64,000 nucleotides of DNA from Pyropia yezoensis (lineage: Eukaryota; Rhodophyta; Bangiophyceae; Bangiales; Bangiaceae): contig CM020618.1 in assembly GCA_009829735.1 (NCBI GenBank), positions 41,841,030 to 41,905,029 of the forward strand. Direction: 5' to 3'. The position numbers and the translations under genes are program-made. The first letter of the stretch is position 1. Each line of letters starts with the position of its first letter. Of this stretch, positions 38,749 through 48,931 are shown piece by piece. The notes below the pieces were generated by a model, which ran no database searches, was not told where the DNA came from, and saw only the letters and a program-made list of their open reading frames with translations.

Positions 38749-40065
38749 ATGGCGGCGTTTGTGTCGGCTTTTGCTGGCCGCTCCTTGCTGTGCGCCCCCC
38801 ACCGGCGGGCGGCCGTGGTGTGCGCCCCCCCCGCGCCTGGCCTGGCGGTGGCGCAGCTGCAAAAGCCGCCGCCGCGCCCGTCGGCCACTCCTCCCCCCCC
38901 CCGCCCGTCGAGCGGTGGTGACAACAACGACAATGACGGGCCGGCCAGTCGGGGCGGTGCGGCGCCGCCCGCTGCTGCAAGCACCCCCTTGGCGCCGCCG
39001 CGCACACCAGAGGCGGCAGCTCCCAGCGGCAATGGCGCGGCAGCCCCGTCGGGGGGCCCCCCACGTGGCCCCCCGCCGCCGCGGCGGGAGGGTGGTGGTG
39101 GTGGTGGTGCCGGCGGCGAGCGGCCGCCGCAGGCACGGCGGGAGGGTGGCCCACCGCGGCGTGACGGGGGTGGTGCCGGCGGCGGCGGCCCGCGCGGGGG
39201 CGCCCCGCCGCGCTTTGCCCCCGGCGGCTACCGGACGGGCATGGCGCGCACGCAGCCCGACCCGGTTGTGTCCCCGCGGGGGGCGCCGCCTTCGGAGGGT
39301 GCCGCTCGTGGCGGTGGCGGCGGTGGTGGCGGTGGCGCCCCCACTGGGTATTCGAGCGAACGCGGGCGCGCCGCGCGGGAGGCTAGCAACGACCGGGGCC
39401 CGCCTCGCGAGCGGCCTCCTCGGACGGTGGGGGGCATCCAGTACACCACCTGTGCCAACTGCAAGGCCTCCTACGTCATGACGGCCGAGTCGCTCACGGC
39501 GGGCGGCGGCGTGGGCGCCAAGGTCCGCTGCTCGGTGTGCAAGCACGTGTGGTTCCAAAAGGCGGACCGGCTCAACGGCCTCGCGCCCGGCCTGGGCATG
39601 AAGGACTACCCTGAAGACCGTAAGGAGGTGATTGCGCAGGGCGGCGACTTTCGGCAGGAGCGCGCCCCGATGGGCGACCGCCCGCGGGGCGCACCTGGGG
39701 GGGATCGGCGGGGAGGCCCGGGCGGCGAGCGCGGTGGCTATGCCTCGCGTGGGGGTGCTCCCGGCGGGGAGCGCCGCTCGTATGGGGGCGGCGGCGACCG
39801 CCGCGGCGGCCGCAGCAACAACAAGACGACCGTCTTCGTCGGCAACCTGCCGTTTGCCGCGTCCGAGGCTGAGCTCCGCGACCTGCTGACCTCGACGGGG
39901 GCGGGGGTGAACAAGGTGACGATGGTGTCGGACCAGGACGGGCGGCCAAAGGGGTTTGCGTTTGCCGAGATGGCCACCGAGGCGGACATGCGGTCGGTGG
40001 TGGACGGGCTGGACGGCGCGTCGCTTGGGGGCAGGAACGTGAGCGTCCGCGAGGGCAACAAGTAG
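38749..40065 (+). CDS. RNA-binding protein: MJ0042-type zinc ribbon plus RRM, probable plastid protein
   Basis: The frame encodes 438 residues from an ATG in CCACCATGG context. The first 35 residues (MAAFVSAFAGRSLL...) look like a plastid transit peptide. Residues 40-225 are disordered RGG/Pro/Gly-rich sequence. A four-cysteine zinc ribbon follows, with Cys235, Cys238, Cys261 and Cys264 in the form CANC...VRCSVCKHVWF, which matches the bacterial MJ0042 pattern. Then comes a short conserved stretch (GLGMKDYPEDRKEV), a second RGG box, and an RRM at about 361-436 with RNP2 (VFVGNLPF) and RNP1 (KGFAFAEM). It should bind RNA, perhaps in plastid RNA processing or translation. The zinc ribbon may dock protein or RNA. 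The pairing of these two domains is unusual. Confidence 0.85.
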   Translation: MAAFVSAFAGRSLLCAPHRRAAVVCAPPAPGLAVAQLQKPPPRPSATPPPPRPSSGGDNNDNDGPASRGGAAPPAAASTPLAPPRTPEAAAPSGNGAAAPSGGPPRGPPPPRREGGGGGGAGGERPPQARREGGPPRRDGGGAGGGGPRGGAPPRFAPGGYRTGMARTQPDPVVSPRGAPPSEGAARGGGGGGGGGAPTGYSSERGRAAREASNDRGPPRERPPRTVGGIQYTTCANCKASYVMTAESLTAGGGVGAKVRCSVCKHVWFQKADRLNGLAPGLGMKDYPEDRKEVIAQGGDFRQERAPMGDRPRGAPGGDRRGGPGGERGGYASRGGAPGGERRSYGGGGDRRGGRSNNKTTVFVGNLPFAASEAELRDLLTSTGAGVNKVTMVSDQDGRPKGFAFAEMATEADMRSVVDGLDGASLGGRNVSVREGNK

Positions 40066-40488
40066 GTGGCACGCTCGGTTGGGGAGGGGCCGGCATACTC
40101 ACAGAGTCTGGGGAAGCTCTTATGAAGTGGGAGAGACTGGTATTGTGCGGATGGTCGTGGCACCAGGCCTGGCGGCCCCTGTCCTGGCGTCTTGGCTGTG
40201 GCTTGCTCTGGTGGTCTTTGCTTTTCATCTCGTTTTTTTTGGGCCTGGGTGCGGCCCAGCGGCGCGGCAGGCACGCCACGCACCCATGGATGTGGTGCGC
40301 GACGGTGACCCGATTGCTCTGTTTCGACCCCAACAGGACGGCGCACGGCGCTGAGCGCCTCGACCATGCAACAACACAAGGGAACAACGACTGCAGGAAA
40401 AAAAAACTGGTTGCAACCATCTCACTCGGTCTCTCTACTATCCTCGCGCGACCTGGCGAACAAACCGCCTTCGCACTGGTCGCTACCA
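40066..40488. other. 3' flank of the RNA-binding protein gene
   Basis: No gene seen. Presumably it holds the 3' untranslated region. It ends where the left arm of the fold-back repeat begins. Confidence 0.45.
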
Positions 40489-41945
40489 AGACAAGAAGAC
40501 ACGTGCCATCTGTCACAAAAGCGCTGATAGTCAAGCCGAGACGGCTCCACAAGCACCCAACACTTAACAGAGAGCCCCTCACATGAACCTGCACATCAGA
40601 CGCCATCAGAGACACCACGCATCAAGGGAGTGGCAACCACGGCACCAACATGACAAACACCGTCAGCAACGTTGCACCTCGCCATAGCACACAAAACACC
40701 CACTGGTGCACACCCGACAGGGGTAAGGGGTGGCAGAACACGCCTGACGTCGCTTCGATCCATCAGACGGTGTCGACAAGGGCGTTCGCACATGGTCATG
40801 GCGACCTGGCGGGGTGAGTTCTAATTACCCCGACAGATATGTTGCCAGAGCTCAGCGACGTGCGTCGACAAGGTTCATCACCGGAAGCGGGCGACGTAAA
40901 CAAAGAAGGGCAAGAGAGGTTGGGGAAGGCGAGGAAGGGGGATGCAGCATGGCCGGCGCGGGACAATGATGGACAGAACATACCACAGCCATAGGAAATC
41001 AGAAGAGTGCAAAAAGCACGGTGAACAGCTGTCCAAGGTATCACAGTGTAGGCGTCGATGAGGAACGCTGCATTGAACCATGGCTTACACATCGGCTCTC
41101 CGCTTTGGGCTCCACGTCGGCACGACGGAAGACTCGCCTTGCACAGCCGGCGGCGCCCACTCCAAACAAATCGAAAACTTGGGTAGATTTGAGACACATC
41201 GTCTTGCTTTGACCTGATCACGTCATGAATCACTGCTTAAAAACTCCAATGTAATTTATCCGTTACAAATCCACTCTCTCACTTAATTCTAAAATTGGCA
41301 GTGTCTGAGATGCCAACCTTGCCGCCATCTTCATGCCCGAACGACCATGGCCAGGAACGACGCTATCACATGGTACACCGCGCTCTCGTGTGACAATGGA
41401 CAGCTGAACACCGTGCTCTTTGTACTCTTCTGTTTTCCTATGGCTGTGGTATGTTCTGTCCATCGTTATCTTTCGCCGGCCATGCTGCATCCCCCTTCCT
41501 CGCCTTCCCCAACCTCTCTTGCCCTTCTTTGTTTACGTCGCCCGCTTCCGGTGATGAACCTTGTCGACGCACGTCGCTGAGCTCTGGCAACATATCTGTC
41601 GGGGTAATTAGAACTCACCCCGCCAGGTCGCCATGACCATGTGCGAACGCCCTTGTCGACACCGTCTGATGGATCGAAGCGACGTCAGGCGTGTTCTGCC
41701 ACCCCTTACCCCTGTCGGGTGTGCACCAGTGGGTGTTTTGTGTGCTATGGCGAGGTGCAACGTTGCTGACGGTGTTTGTCATGTTGGTGCCGTGGTTGCC
41801 ACTCCCTTGATGCGTGGTGTCTCTGATGGCGTCTGATGTACAGGTTCATGTGAGGGGCTCTCTATTAAGTGTTGGGTGCTTGTGGAGCCGTCTCGGCTTG
41901 ACTGTCGGCGCTTCCTTTGTGACAGATGGCACGTGCCTTGTCGGT
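40489..41945. repeat. Large fold-back element: about 550-bp inverted arms around a 355-bp spacer
   Basis: The left arm (about 40489-41037) and right arm (about 41392-41945) are reverse complements, roughly 90% or better by eye, with small indels. The spacer (41038-41391) is unrelated and partly AT-rich. There is no protein-coding content beyond chance frames. It could be a foldback transposon or an inverted duplication. Confidence 0.85.
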
Positions 41946-42429
41946 TCAACTCGTGCGTCACGCCGCGCGTGGCTTGGTGGCCACACCAGATGCGATTAGT
42001 AATCAGGAGACTTTTCTTTTTTTGTCGTTGCAGTTTTTCCCGTCCGATCGTGGGCAGTCGAGCTCGTGCAGCCACGCCCATCGTTGCGTGCCGTTGCGGA
42101 CCGAGCCGCCGTTCGCCCTTCAAAAAATCACAAGAGAAGCAAAGAGAGGCGCCAGGACCAGCCGAAAGGGTGCGACGCCAAAGAAAAGAAGTGAAAAACA
42201 GCGGAGAGCCCCCAAAGCGCAGAGCGCGACCAGGCCAACCGTGCATAGGGAAGTCCAGGAGCAGCGCCGGACAGAACAGGGGGGAGGGGCACGCGCGACA
42301 GGAGTTGCACTAGACGAAGAAGCGAAAAAAAGAAAAGAGCAGAGGGAACTGAGGGAAAGAAAAAAAAACAGCAGCGGGCGTCACCCTACCCACGCCTGAC
42401 CCGCAGGCCGCCCCCACTCACCGCACCAC
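41946..42429. other. 3' flank of the C2H2 gene, nothing else seen
   Basis: An A-rich region on the plus strand (several AAAAAGAAAAG-like runs) lies directly downstream of the minus-strand zinc-finger gene and is probably its 3' untranslated region. Confidence 0.4.
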
Positions 42430-45400
42430 TCACCAGCTCCCCGACTTGGACGCGGCGGCACCCCCTCCGCCCCCCCCCCCCGCCGCGGCACCCCCGGCAC
42501 CCCCCCCCGGGGCCGACGGCCCCGCTGGCGGCCGCACCGGCGCGGGCAGCCGCGCGCCGAGCGCGCCGCCCACCACAAACGGCGTCCATGGCCGCGCGGC
42601 GGGCGACTGGCCGGGCAGGATGGTGCCAGCAAGAAGGGGCGACCACGGCACCCCCCCCGGCGACAGCGGCGGCGCGAGCGGCGAAAAGCCGGGCCGAAAG
42701 ATGGGTGTAAAGGCAGGCGCCGCGAACCCGCCGCCGGGCGTCAGCACCCCGCCGGGGGTGCCAAACGGCGCAACGCCGCCGATGCCGCCGCCGCCGCCGC
42801 CGACGCCAACCGCCACGCTCGCCGCCATGTTCCACTGGCGGAGGCGGGCGGCGCCCGGGGACTCGGGGGGGAAGGCGAGAAAGGCAGACATATCGCCGCT
42901 GGCGCCCGCCGCCCCGGGGTGTGGCGCCGCCGACAGCGCGCGGAGGGCAGAGGTGGCCGGCACAGGCCGGGGCTCCTCGGTGATTTCCAGCGACATGTCC
43001 TCGGGAGGCGGCGGCGACTTGACCACATCGTCGCATGAAAGGGGATTGATGGTGCCCGCTGGGATGCTCAGCGCCGGCATGGCGGGCCGGTCTCGCGAGT
43101 AGACGCCGCCACCGCCGCCAAGGCGGTCTGCCAAAAAGTCTGACGATGGGCGCGGCTCGCCAGCGCCGGCGCCGTCCGTCCCCTTGGCTCCTGCCGCTCC
43201 CGACGAAGCCGCGGCGGCGGCAGGGCCAAAGCCCGCAAAGTACTCTGCTTCCGCATCGTTCTGCTCTTGCAACAGTGTGAGGCCGCGGGACAGGGATGGC
43301 CCAGGGGGGGCTCCTGAGGCAGTGGCCGCCGCCGCTCCCGTGCCGGACGCCGTGCCCCCACCTTCAGTGTCCATGGGCGTATCCGGCGCGTCGGCCGCCG
43401 CTGCGGCTCCGCCACCGCCCCCGACCCCGTCTGCCGCCGACGCCGACGGCCCAGATGACACAAACGGGAGCCACTGGGCGCCCAAGGAGGACGACGCAGC
43501 CGGTGCAGCGTCGGCTCGCGCGCCACCCCCCGGGGGCCCCGTAAATATGTCGGACAAGGCCGCCGCCGAGTCGCGGACGCCGCCCGAGTCTCCCGCTCGG
43601 GGCACCCCCACTGACGCGTAGGCCGACGCCGAGGGTGGGCGTTTGCGCTTGGCCGTCTCGCTGCCCGCCGCCGCCCACTGAGACGAAAAGTTAAACGAGT
43701 CGGCGGCGCGGCCTTCCCTCAGGTGCGCCTCGGCCGCCTCCCACAGCTGGGCAGGCGTGGCGGTCGCGCCGGCCGCCGTACGCAGCCTCGTCGAGCCGCC
43801 CCCATCGGCCTTGGCCGCGCCACCGGCGCGCATGGTGGCGCCTGCGTACGGCTGCCGTATCCTGGTGCGCTCGGGGGCGGGCAGCTTGACCTCCGACACC
43901 GTCGGTGGGATGGCCATGGCCAGTGGGGGGGCAAAAAAGGCGTCGTCGCCCATGGGGTGTGGGGCGTCCCCGGCATCACCATCGCCGCCGGCGCCTCCCT
44001 TGTTGGCTGGGGCGAGCCGACCCGCAGCAGCCGCTGCGGCGGACGCAGACGCTGCCGCCGTCGCCGCTGCTGCCGACGCGTCGCCCGCCGTTGCACCAGG
44101 CTCGCCCCACCAAGATGGATCCACGCTCGTGGCGTCCGTTGGCCGCGAGGCGGCGCCACCACCGCCTCCACCACCGCCGCCGACGCCCACGCGCCCCCAA
44201 TCAAAGCTGCCCAGCGACGCGCCCGCGCCAAGGCCACTCGCCACAAACCCAGACGACGCCACCACCGACGCTGCGGCGGCAGCCGCCTCGGCCGCTGCCT
44301 CGGCCGCTTCTGCCGCAGCCGCGTTGGCGCGGATGCTTTCTTCTGGGAAGAGCAGCGGCGACGACGACGACGGCGCCTCCTCCCCGCCATACACGGCGGC
44401 CACCGACGACGACGCGCCCCCGCCCGTGCCGCTGGCGGCATCCCCAGGGGCGGCACCCGTGCTGGGCTCCACCGCGCCCTCGTCTGGCTCCCCCTCCGTT
44501 CCTGCTCCCCCCGTAGATGGCTCGCCACCCTCGCTCGCCTCCCCGCCCCCAGTCCCACCGGCGGCGGTCCCCCCCCCTCCCTCGGCATCCCCCCCACCGC
44601 CCTCCCCAGACGGTAGGGCCTCCTGGTTACGTGCATGCACCGCCCGGTGGCTGGTGAGGCTGCTTTTCCACAGGAAGGAGCGGCTGCACCCAGGGTAGGC
44701 GCACACAAACGGGCGCTCGCCCGTGTGGAGACGCTTGTGCGCCGAGAGGTTGTAGTTTTTGGAGAAGCGCTTGTTGCACACCGTGCACAGGTACTTTTTG
44801 AGGGGCGCCGTCGCCGGCTGCCGCCCCGGCGCAATGGCAGGTGGGCCCCCGCGCAGCGGCAGGGAGAGGGGGAAGTCGAAGAGGTGGGAGGGTACGCCGG
44901 GGGGGGGGGCGAGCGCCCCCGCCGGGTGTGGGGGGTACGGCCCCGCCACACCGCCCATGGGGTAGTTGCCAGGGGGGTAGACGGGCCCTGGAACGCCGCC
45001 AGGGGGATAGGACCCCGCTGCGACTCCGCCGCCGCCGCCGGCGTCCCCACCGCCGGCACCCCCACCGGCGCCCCCCCCGGGGCCCCCGTTGCCGCCGACA
45101 TAACCACCGCCAGCAGCAGCCCGCGGGTGGACCCGCTGTGATGCCGGGTGCGGGGGGAACCAGCCGCCCGCAAACGACGCGTTCAGCCCCCACCCGTCGG
45201 TGGGTGGGGGGGGCGGGTAGCCGGCGGCGCCCCCCCCCCCGCCGTCGCCGCCGCCGCCGCCACCACCCCTAGGACCTCCGGCAGGGCCGCGCCCGTCATG
45301 GGCGCTGCCCGCACCGCGGCTAGGCCCCGCCCCCCCCCCGCCGGCAGTCGCGTACGGGTTGCCAGCTCCCTGGTCGCCGACGTTGCCGCCGCCGCCGCCG

Positions 45401-45444
45401 CTGCCGCCGCCGCTGCGGTCGCCAAACGGGTAGCCGCCAGACAT
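42430..45444 (-). CDS. Two-finger C2H2 zinc-finger protein, putative transcription regulator
   Basis: The frame encodes 1,004 residues from the first ATG at 45444. The only recognised domain is a tandem pair of C2H2 fingers at about 218-272: finger 1 CTVCNKRF...HKRLH, linker TGERPF, finger 2 CAYPGCSRSF...HRAVH. The canonical TGERP linker suggests DNA binding. The rest is Gly/Ala/Ser/Pro-rich and mostly disordered, with islands such as ALSDIFTGPPGG, QWLPFVSSG, LTLLQEQNDAEAEYFAGFG and INPLSCDDVV, which may be short interaction motifs. It would act in the nucleus. Frames on the other strand over the same region are composition artefacts. Confidence 0.8.
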   Translation of the reverse strand: MSGGYPFGDRSGGGSGGGGGNVGDQGAGNPYATAGGGGAGPSRGAGSAHDGRGPAGGPRGGGGGGGDGGGGGAAGYPPPPPTDGWGLNASFAGGWFPPHPASQRVHPRAAAGGGYVGGNGGPGGGAGGGAGGGDAGGGGGVAAGSYPPGGVPGPVYPPGNYPMGGVAGPYPPHPAGALAPPPGVPSHLFDFPLSLPLRGGPPAIAPGRQPATAPLKKYLCTVCNKRFSKNYNLSAHKRLHTGERPFVCAYPGCSRSFLWKSSLTSHRAVHARNQEALPSGEGGGGDAEGGGGTAAGGTGGGEASEGGEPSTGGAGTEGEPDEGAVEPSTGAAPGDAASGTGGGASSSVAAVYGGEEAPSSSSPLLFPEESIRANAAAAEAAEAAAEAAAAAASVVASSGFVASGLGAGASLGSFDWGRVGVGGGGGGGGGAASRPTDATSVDPSWWGEPGATAGDASAAAATAAASASAAAAAAGRLAPANKGGAGGDGDAGDAPHPMGDDAFFAPPLAMAIPPTVSEVKLPAPERTRIRQPYAGATMRAGGAAKADGGGSTRLRTAAGATATPAQLWEAAEAHLREGRAADSFNFSSQWAAAGSETAKRKRPPSASAYASVGVPRAGDSGGVRDSAAALSDIFTGPPGGGARADAAPAASSSLGAQWLPFVSSGPSASAADGVGGGGGAAAAADAPDTPMDTEGGGTASGTGAAAATASGAPPGPSLSRGLTLLQEQNDAEAEYFAGFGPAAAAASSGAAGAKGTDGAGAGEPRPSSDFLADRLGGGGGVYSRDRPAMPALSIPAGTINPLSCDDVVKSPPPPEDMSLEITEEPRPVPATSALRALSAAPHPGAAGASGDMSAFLAFPPESPGAARLRQWNMAASVAVGVGGGGGGIGGVAPFGTPGGVLTPGGGFAAPAFTPIFRPGFSPLAPPLSPGGVPWSPLLAGTILPGQSPAARPWTPFVVGGALGARLPAPVRPPAGPSAPGGGAGGAAAGGGGGGGAAASKSGSW

Positions 45445-47457
45445 GCCCGCCAGGCCTTCCGGTCGGGACCCCCCCGCCGCGCCCGCCGCCGCGCCCACCA
45501 CCCCCGCCGTGGCCCCCGCCGTGGCCCCCGCCGTCGTCCGTGTCACCGCTGCCGCCCCTACCACCCCCACCGCCGCTCGTGTCGCCCCCGCCGCCCCGCC
45601 TGGCTGCCTGCTCGGCGCGCTCGCCCGATCGGGAAGCCACCCACCCGACGGGGTGCATGTGGCACTGCCGCCGCCGCCGCCGACGCCGCCACCGCCACCG
45701 CCACCGCCACCGCCACCGCCTCGCCGACACTGTCACTGATGACCGCCTGGCGTAGCGGGGGCGGGGCCCCACACGCGAGAGGGGGGGAGAGGGGCGGTGT
45801 CGCTAGGAGGGGAGCGAGAGCGGAGAGAGAGGGGAGAGGAGGCAAGAGAGGGAAGGCGCGGGCAGGGGCGGCGGCGGCGGTGACCTGGAGCGTCCTGGCC
45901 TGACACCGCCCGAGGTAGCTGCGGCGCGCGGCCAACACCGATGCGGTGGGGGGCGCGCCGCCCAATCCGCGTGCCGCCGCCCGCAGCGACGCGGGCCGCA
46001 CCCACACGGCCGAGTAGCACGCGGCGGGGGGTAGGGATGGGGGGGGGGGGGGGGGAGGGGTGCGGGCGCGTGGGGTGAGGGGGGGAGGGGGAGGGCAAAC
46101 CGCCCACGCGCGGCCGTGCGCTGGCGGTCCCCGCCCGGCGAGGCGAAGGCGCGTCGCGCGTGGGGGCCGCCGCGCCCGCGCCGTCGGTGCGCGACGCCGC
46201 GCGGTCGCCCAACCCGCCCCCCCCCCCTCCCGCATCCCTCGTGAGCGCCAACGGTGCACAGAGCGGTGGCCAAACCCCTTTCCAAAGGGGGGCGGCCCAC
46301 CGACGTGGCGGTGGGGGTCGGAATTGTGGTTAGGCGCTTGACACAAGTTTTTCATGGAGGGGGGGCGGCGTGACACCCGCTGTGGGAGGTGCGTGCACGA
46401 GGGGGTTTGGATGGGACCCCTCTGCAAGCCAGAGCCGAAGTTGTCGAGCCGGTTTTGTGTTTTTCTGTCCCCATCCATGCGGTGTGCGAGGTTGTGGACC
46501 CCGTGCTGACCACCGATAGATACAGAGATGCCGTCATGCGGCGGGAAGCCATCAGAGTCTGTCACGATGATCATGATCGTCTGTATGGTCTGTCAAAACA
46601 TGGGATGTTCTTACATACCTATCTACACCGTCCCGTCATAGGCCCTTGCCAGCAGTGTCTGCTCGTAGGTCGCCTTTTTGATTGGCTCGTCCGAGGCCCA
46701 GCACACGATGCGTTGGAGAGTGAACTGACCACCACACTGTCTTTCAGTCTGCGTTGGCACTTGGCCCCCTGACTATGTGAATAAGTGCATTGTAAGCATG
46801 TCTGTATCCACTAAGTACGACGCTTTCAGAGGTGTCGCACTCGACTCTCACGAGAGTATCTACACAGTCTCGGTCGCTTCTTCCTTTAAATCTACTTCAG
46901 GACGGCTCAAGATTACTGTAAAAATGAAGGGAGGACCCAGACCCTCCTGCGAGAGCTCCCGAGTTGGCGTAAACCAAGACTAAGTGCAAGTCTTGCAGAT
47001 CCCTGAAATTTCTACAGTTCGAGCAGAGTGCCCATGGACTCGGCACAGATAATTGTGCTGTCCAATGGGCGGTCGCGCAGCCGTGTGCTTCTCACAGAGG
47101 AAATGTTCAGGGAAATGTTGGTTCTAAGAAAGTCCCTAAGACCCGTGAAAAAAAACGGCCGTTCTGGTGCGACCCTTCGCCAGACGTGAGCTTCCACGAT
47201 GGAGTGCGCTTCCCGGCGTGGCAGTGCTCTTTTTGTGTGGCGCTGCCGGCCTATGTATCCGTCTGACACCAGACTTTCACAACTCGCATATGAGGGAATG
47301 TTGCCAGGCTGCTTTGTTCTCGACAACATATTAGCGGACTCGGCAGCACCTCAGGAGTCCGGCCGTCTTGTCCGTTTCTGCAGGCGATGCCTGGTTGCTG
47401 AGGAAAAAATGCACCCTCGTTTGGAGGGGTACACCAGTTTTTCACAACACACGTTTA
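45445..47457. other. Upstream region of the C2H2 gene and unassigned sequence
   Basis: The first 900 bases are the GC-rich 5' flank of the zinc-finger gene, with (CCGCCA)n-like repeats near 45670-45720 and G-runs near 46038. From about 46350 the base composition drops toward average. There are short frames only, and no domain or element end was recognised. Confidence 0.45.
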
Positions 47458-47919
47458 TTGCTGTTCTCCCAATTTTGGCCGATCCGGACAAGAACAACAC
47501 TGCATGAACAACTGTGTGAGCCAATCGCGTGCTGGCCGGTGAGGGCGAGCCAATCGCGTGCTCTAGGGGCCCGATCGCCCAGAGCAGATGATTGGCTGCA
47601 GCCACAGTGGGCCTCTTACCAATCGCTGATTGGTCGAAACACTATTGTTCTCTCAGCTGAGATCGCCGAAGATTCCCCTTACATCGGCTCGTTCCTCTCC
47701 GGAACGGTTGTCCAGCTTGTCTTGGTGTCTGGTACACTCAGGTTCTCCCCTCCATGTGCTCGGAGTCCCCGGAAAGTCGCATATCTTACTGTTTGCACAA
47801 CAATGGAGGCTGAATCGGAGCTCTCGTTGGTCAGAGAGGCATCCTGTGAGGCATGTCATTGGTCAGTGGACAGTTGTTCTTGTTCTTGTCCGGATCGGCC
47901 AAAATTGAGAGAACCGCAA
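47458..47919. mobile_element. 462-bp MITE, copy 2 (TA target duplication)
   Basis: Identical in length and organisation to 29219-29680, including terminal inverted repeats, and flanked by TA at 47456-47457 and 47920-47921. Differences from copy 1 are scattered substitutions. Confidence 0.85.
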
Positions 47920-48835
47920 TACATATCAGGGCAGCCACATGGGGCCCTGCTTACGAAGATACAGCAGTCAATTCTTGATTGTATTTGCAGTCGTGAAGCA
48001 TCTTTTCACGACTTTCCCCCAATAAGAGCGAAGAGAGCTGAAGCAGCACGGCCCGTTCGCGATCGTGACGTCCGGCATCACAGCCCCTGAGCTCCAAAAA
48101 GCACCCCCCCCTGCTCCGGGGTGGTAACGCGTCGCCCCGCCCGCCCCCCGACAGAGACGGAGCTCGCTGGGAGTTGCGGCTGGTAGAGATGCTCGCCTGC
48201 TCCACGGCTAGCTCTTTGCATCTGAAAAAACCCAGGAACAGATGCTCTTTTCCCACTTCAATGAGCCTGATGATAGCACATCCCTCGCACCTGGCTGACA
48301 ACGACGCGTCCGTGAGGGGAGGTGGCCGTGCTGGGGAAAGCGTCCAGCAGACTATTGTTGTGCAGCGGTGTGGGGCGCGCCCGCTGGCTCCCACCAACAC
48401 CGTTTCGAGAACAGTCGGGGGGATGACCGGGGGATGGTACGGAGCGAGAGGGCAAGCGGGAAGAGGCGCTTGCGCCACCGTCATCCCACGGCAGCAAATA
48501 GATAGGTCCTTGTAGGCCGGGACAGGCTCACAGACGTGTTCTGCTCTTCTGGTGACTCTGCCAAGGTGCTCAAACCCGGGATATGAGGGGGAGGTGAGCA
48601 GCGGGGCACAGGTGGGGCGAGCGGGACGCACGGATGCGTTGCAAAGAAGTCGGGTTCGGGCCAGCAATCAGTCAAATGAGCGTTCTGAGGCGGTAATTAG
48701 AACCAATTTAACCTCCGCAAGAGCGCTCTCTTTTCCGCCCGTGAGGCTTCAGTCGCGCACCTGTGCTCCTATTTTTTTTTTTCTTTATACCGTTGAAGAG
48801 CCTGTGAGCTGGAGCACCCACCGGTGCGACTCACG
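47920..48835. other. Unassigned sequence before the Tc1-like element
   Basis: Only short frames without motifs are present. A T-run occurs at about 48772-48782. Confidence 0.4.
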
Positions 48836-48837
48836 TA

Positions 48838-48860
48838 CAGTCAGTGAGCAAAATTATCCG
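48838..48860 (-). repeat. Candidate terminal repeat of the Tc1-like element (one side only)
   Basis: CAGTCAGTGAGCAAAATTAT, preceded by TA (48836-48837), has the form of a Tc1 end and lies about 70 bases beyond the transposase stop. I found no inverted partner beyond the start of the gene, so the other end may be lost. Confidence 0.5.
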
Positions 48861-48931
48861 TACGGCAAGAATCGAGATTCGTGCCGATCTTTTTGGAACT
48901 ATCCTATCGCCTATCCTACGCCCTGGGCTGG

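Noticed and set aside
43719..45173. Alternative frames over the C2H2 gene on both strands
   Set aside because: Arg-rich low-complexity shadows. Only the frame at 42430-45444 contains the zinc fingers.
45558..46574. Minus-strand frame of 338 codons upstream of the C2H2 gene
   Set aside because: No ATG-supported start, changes of composition halfway, no motif. Treated as 5' flank.
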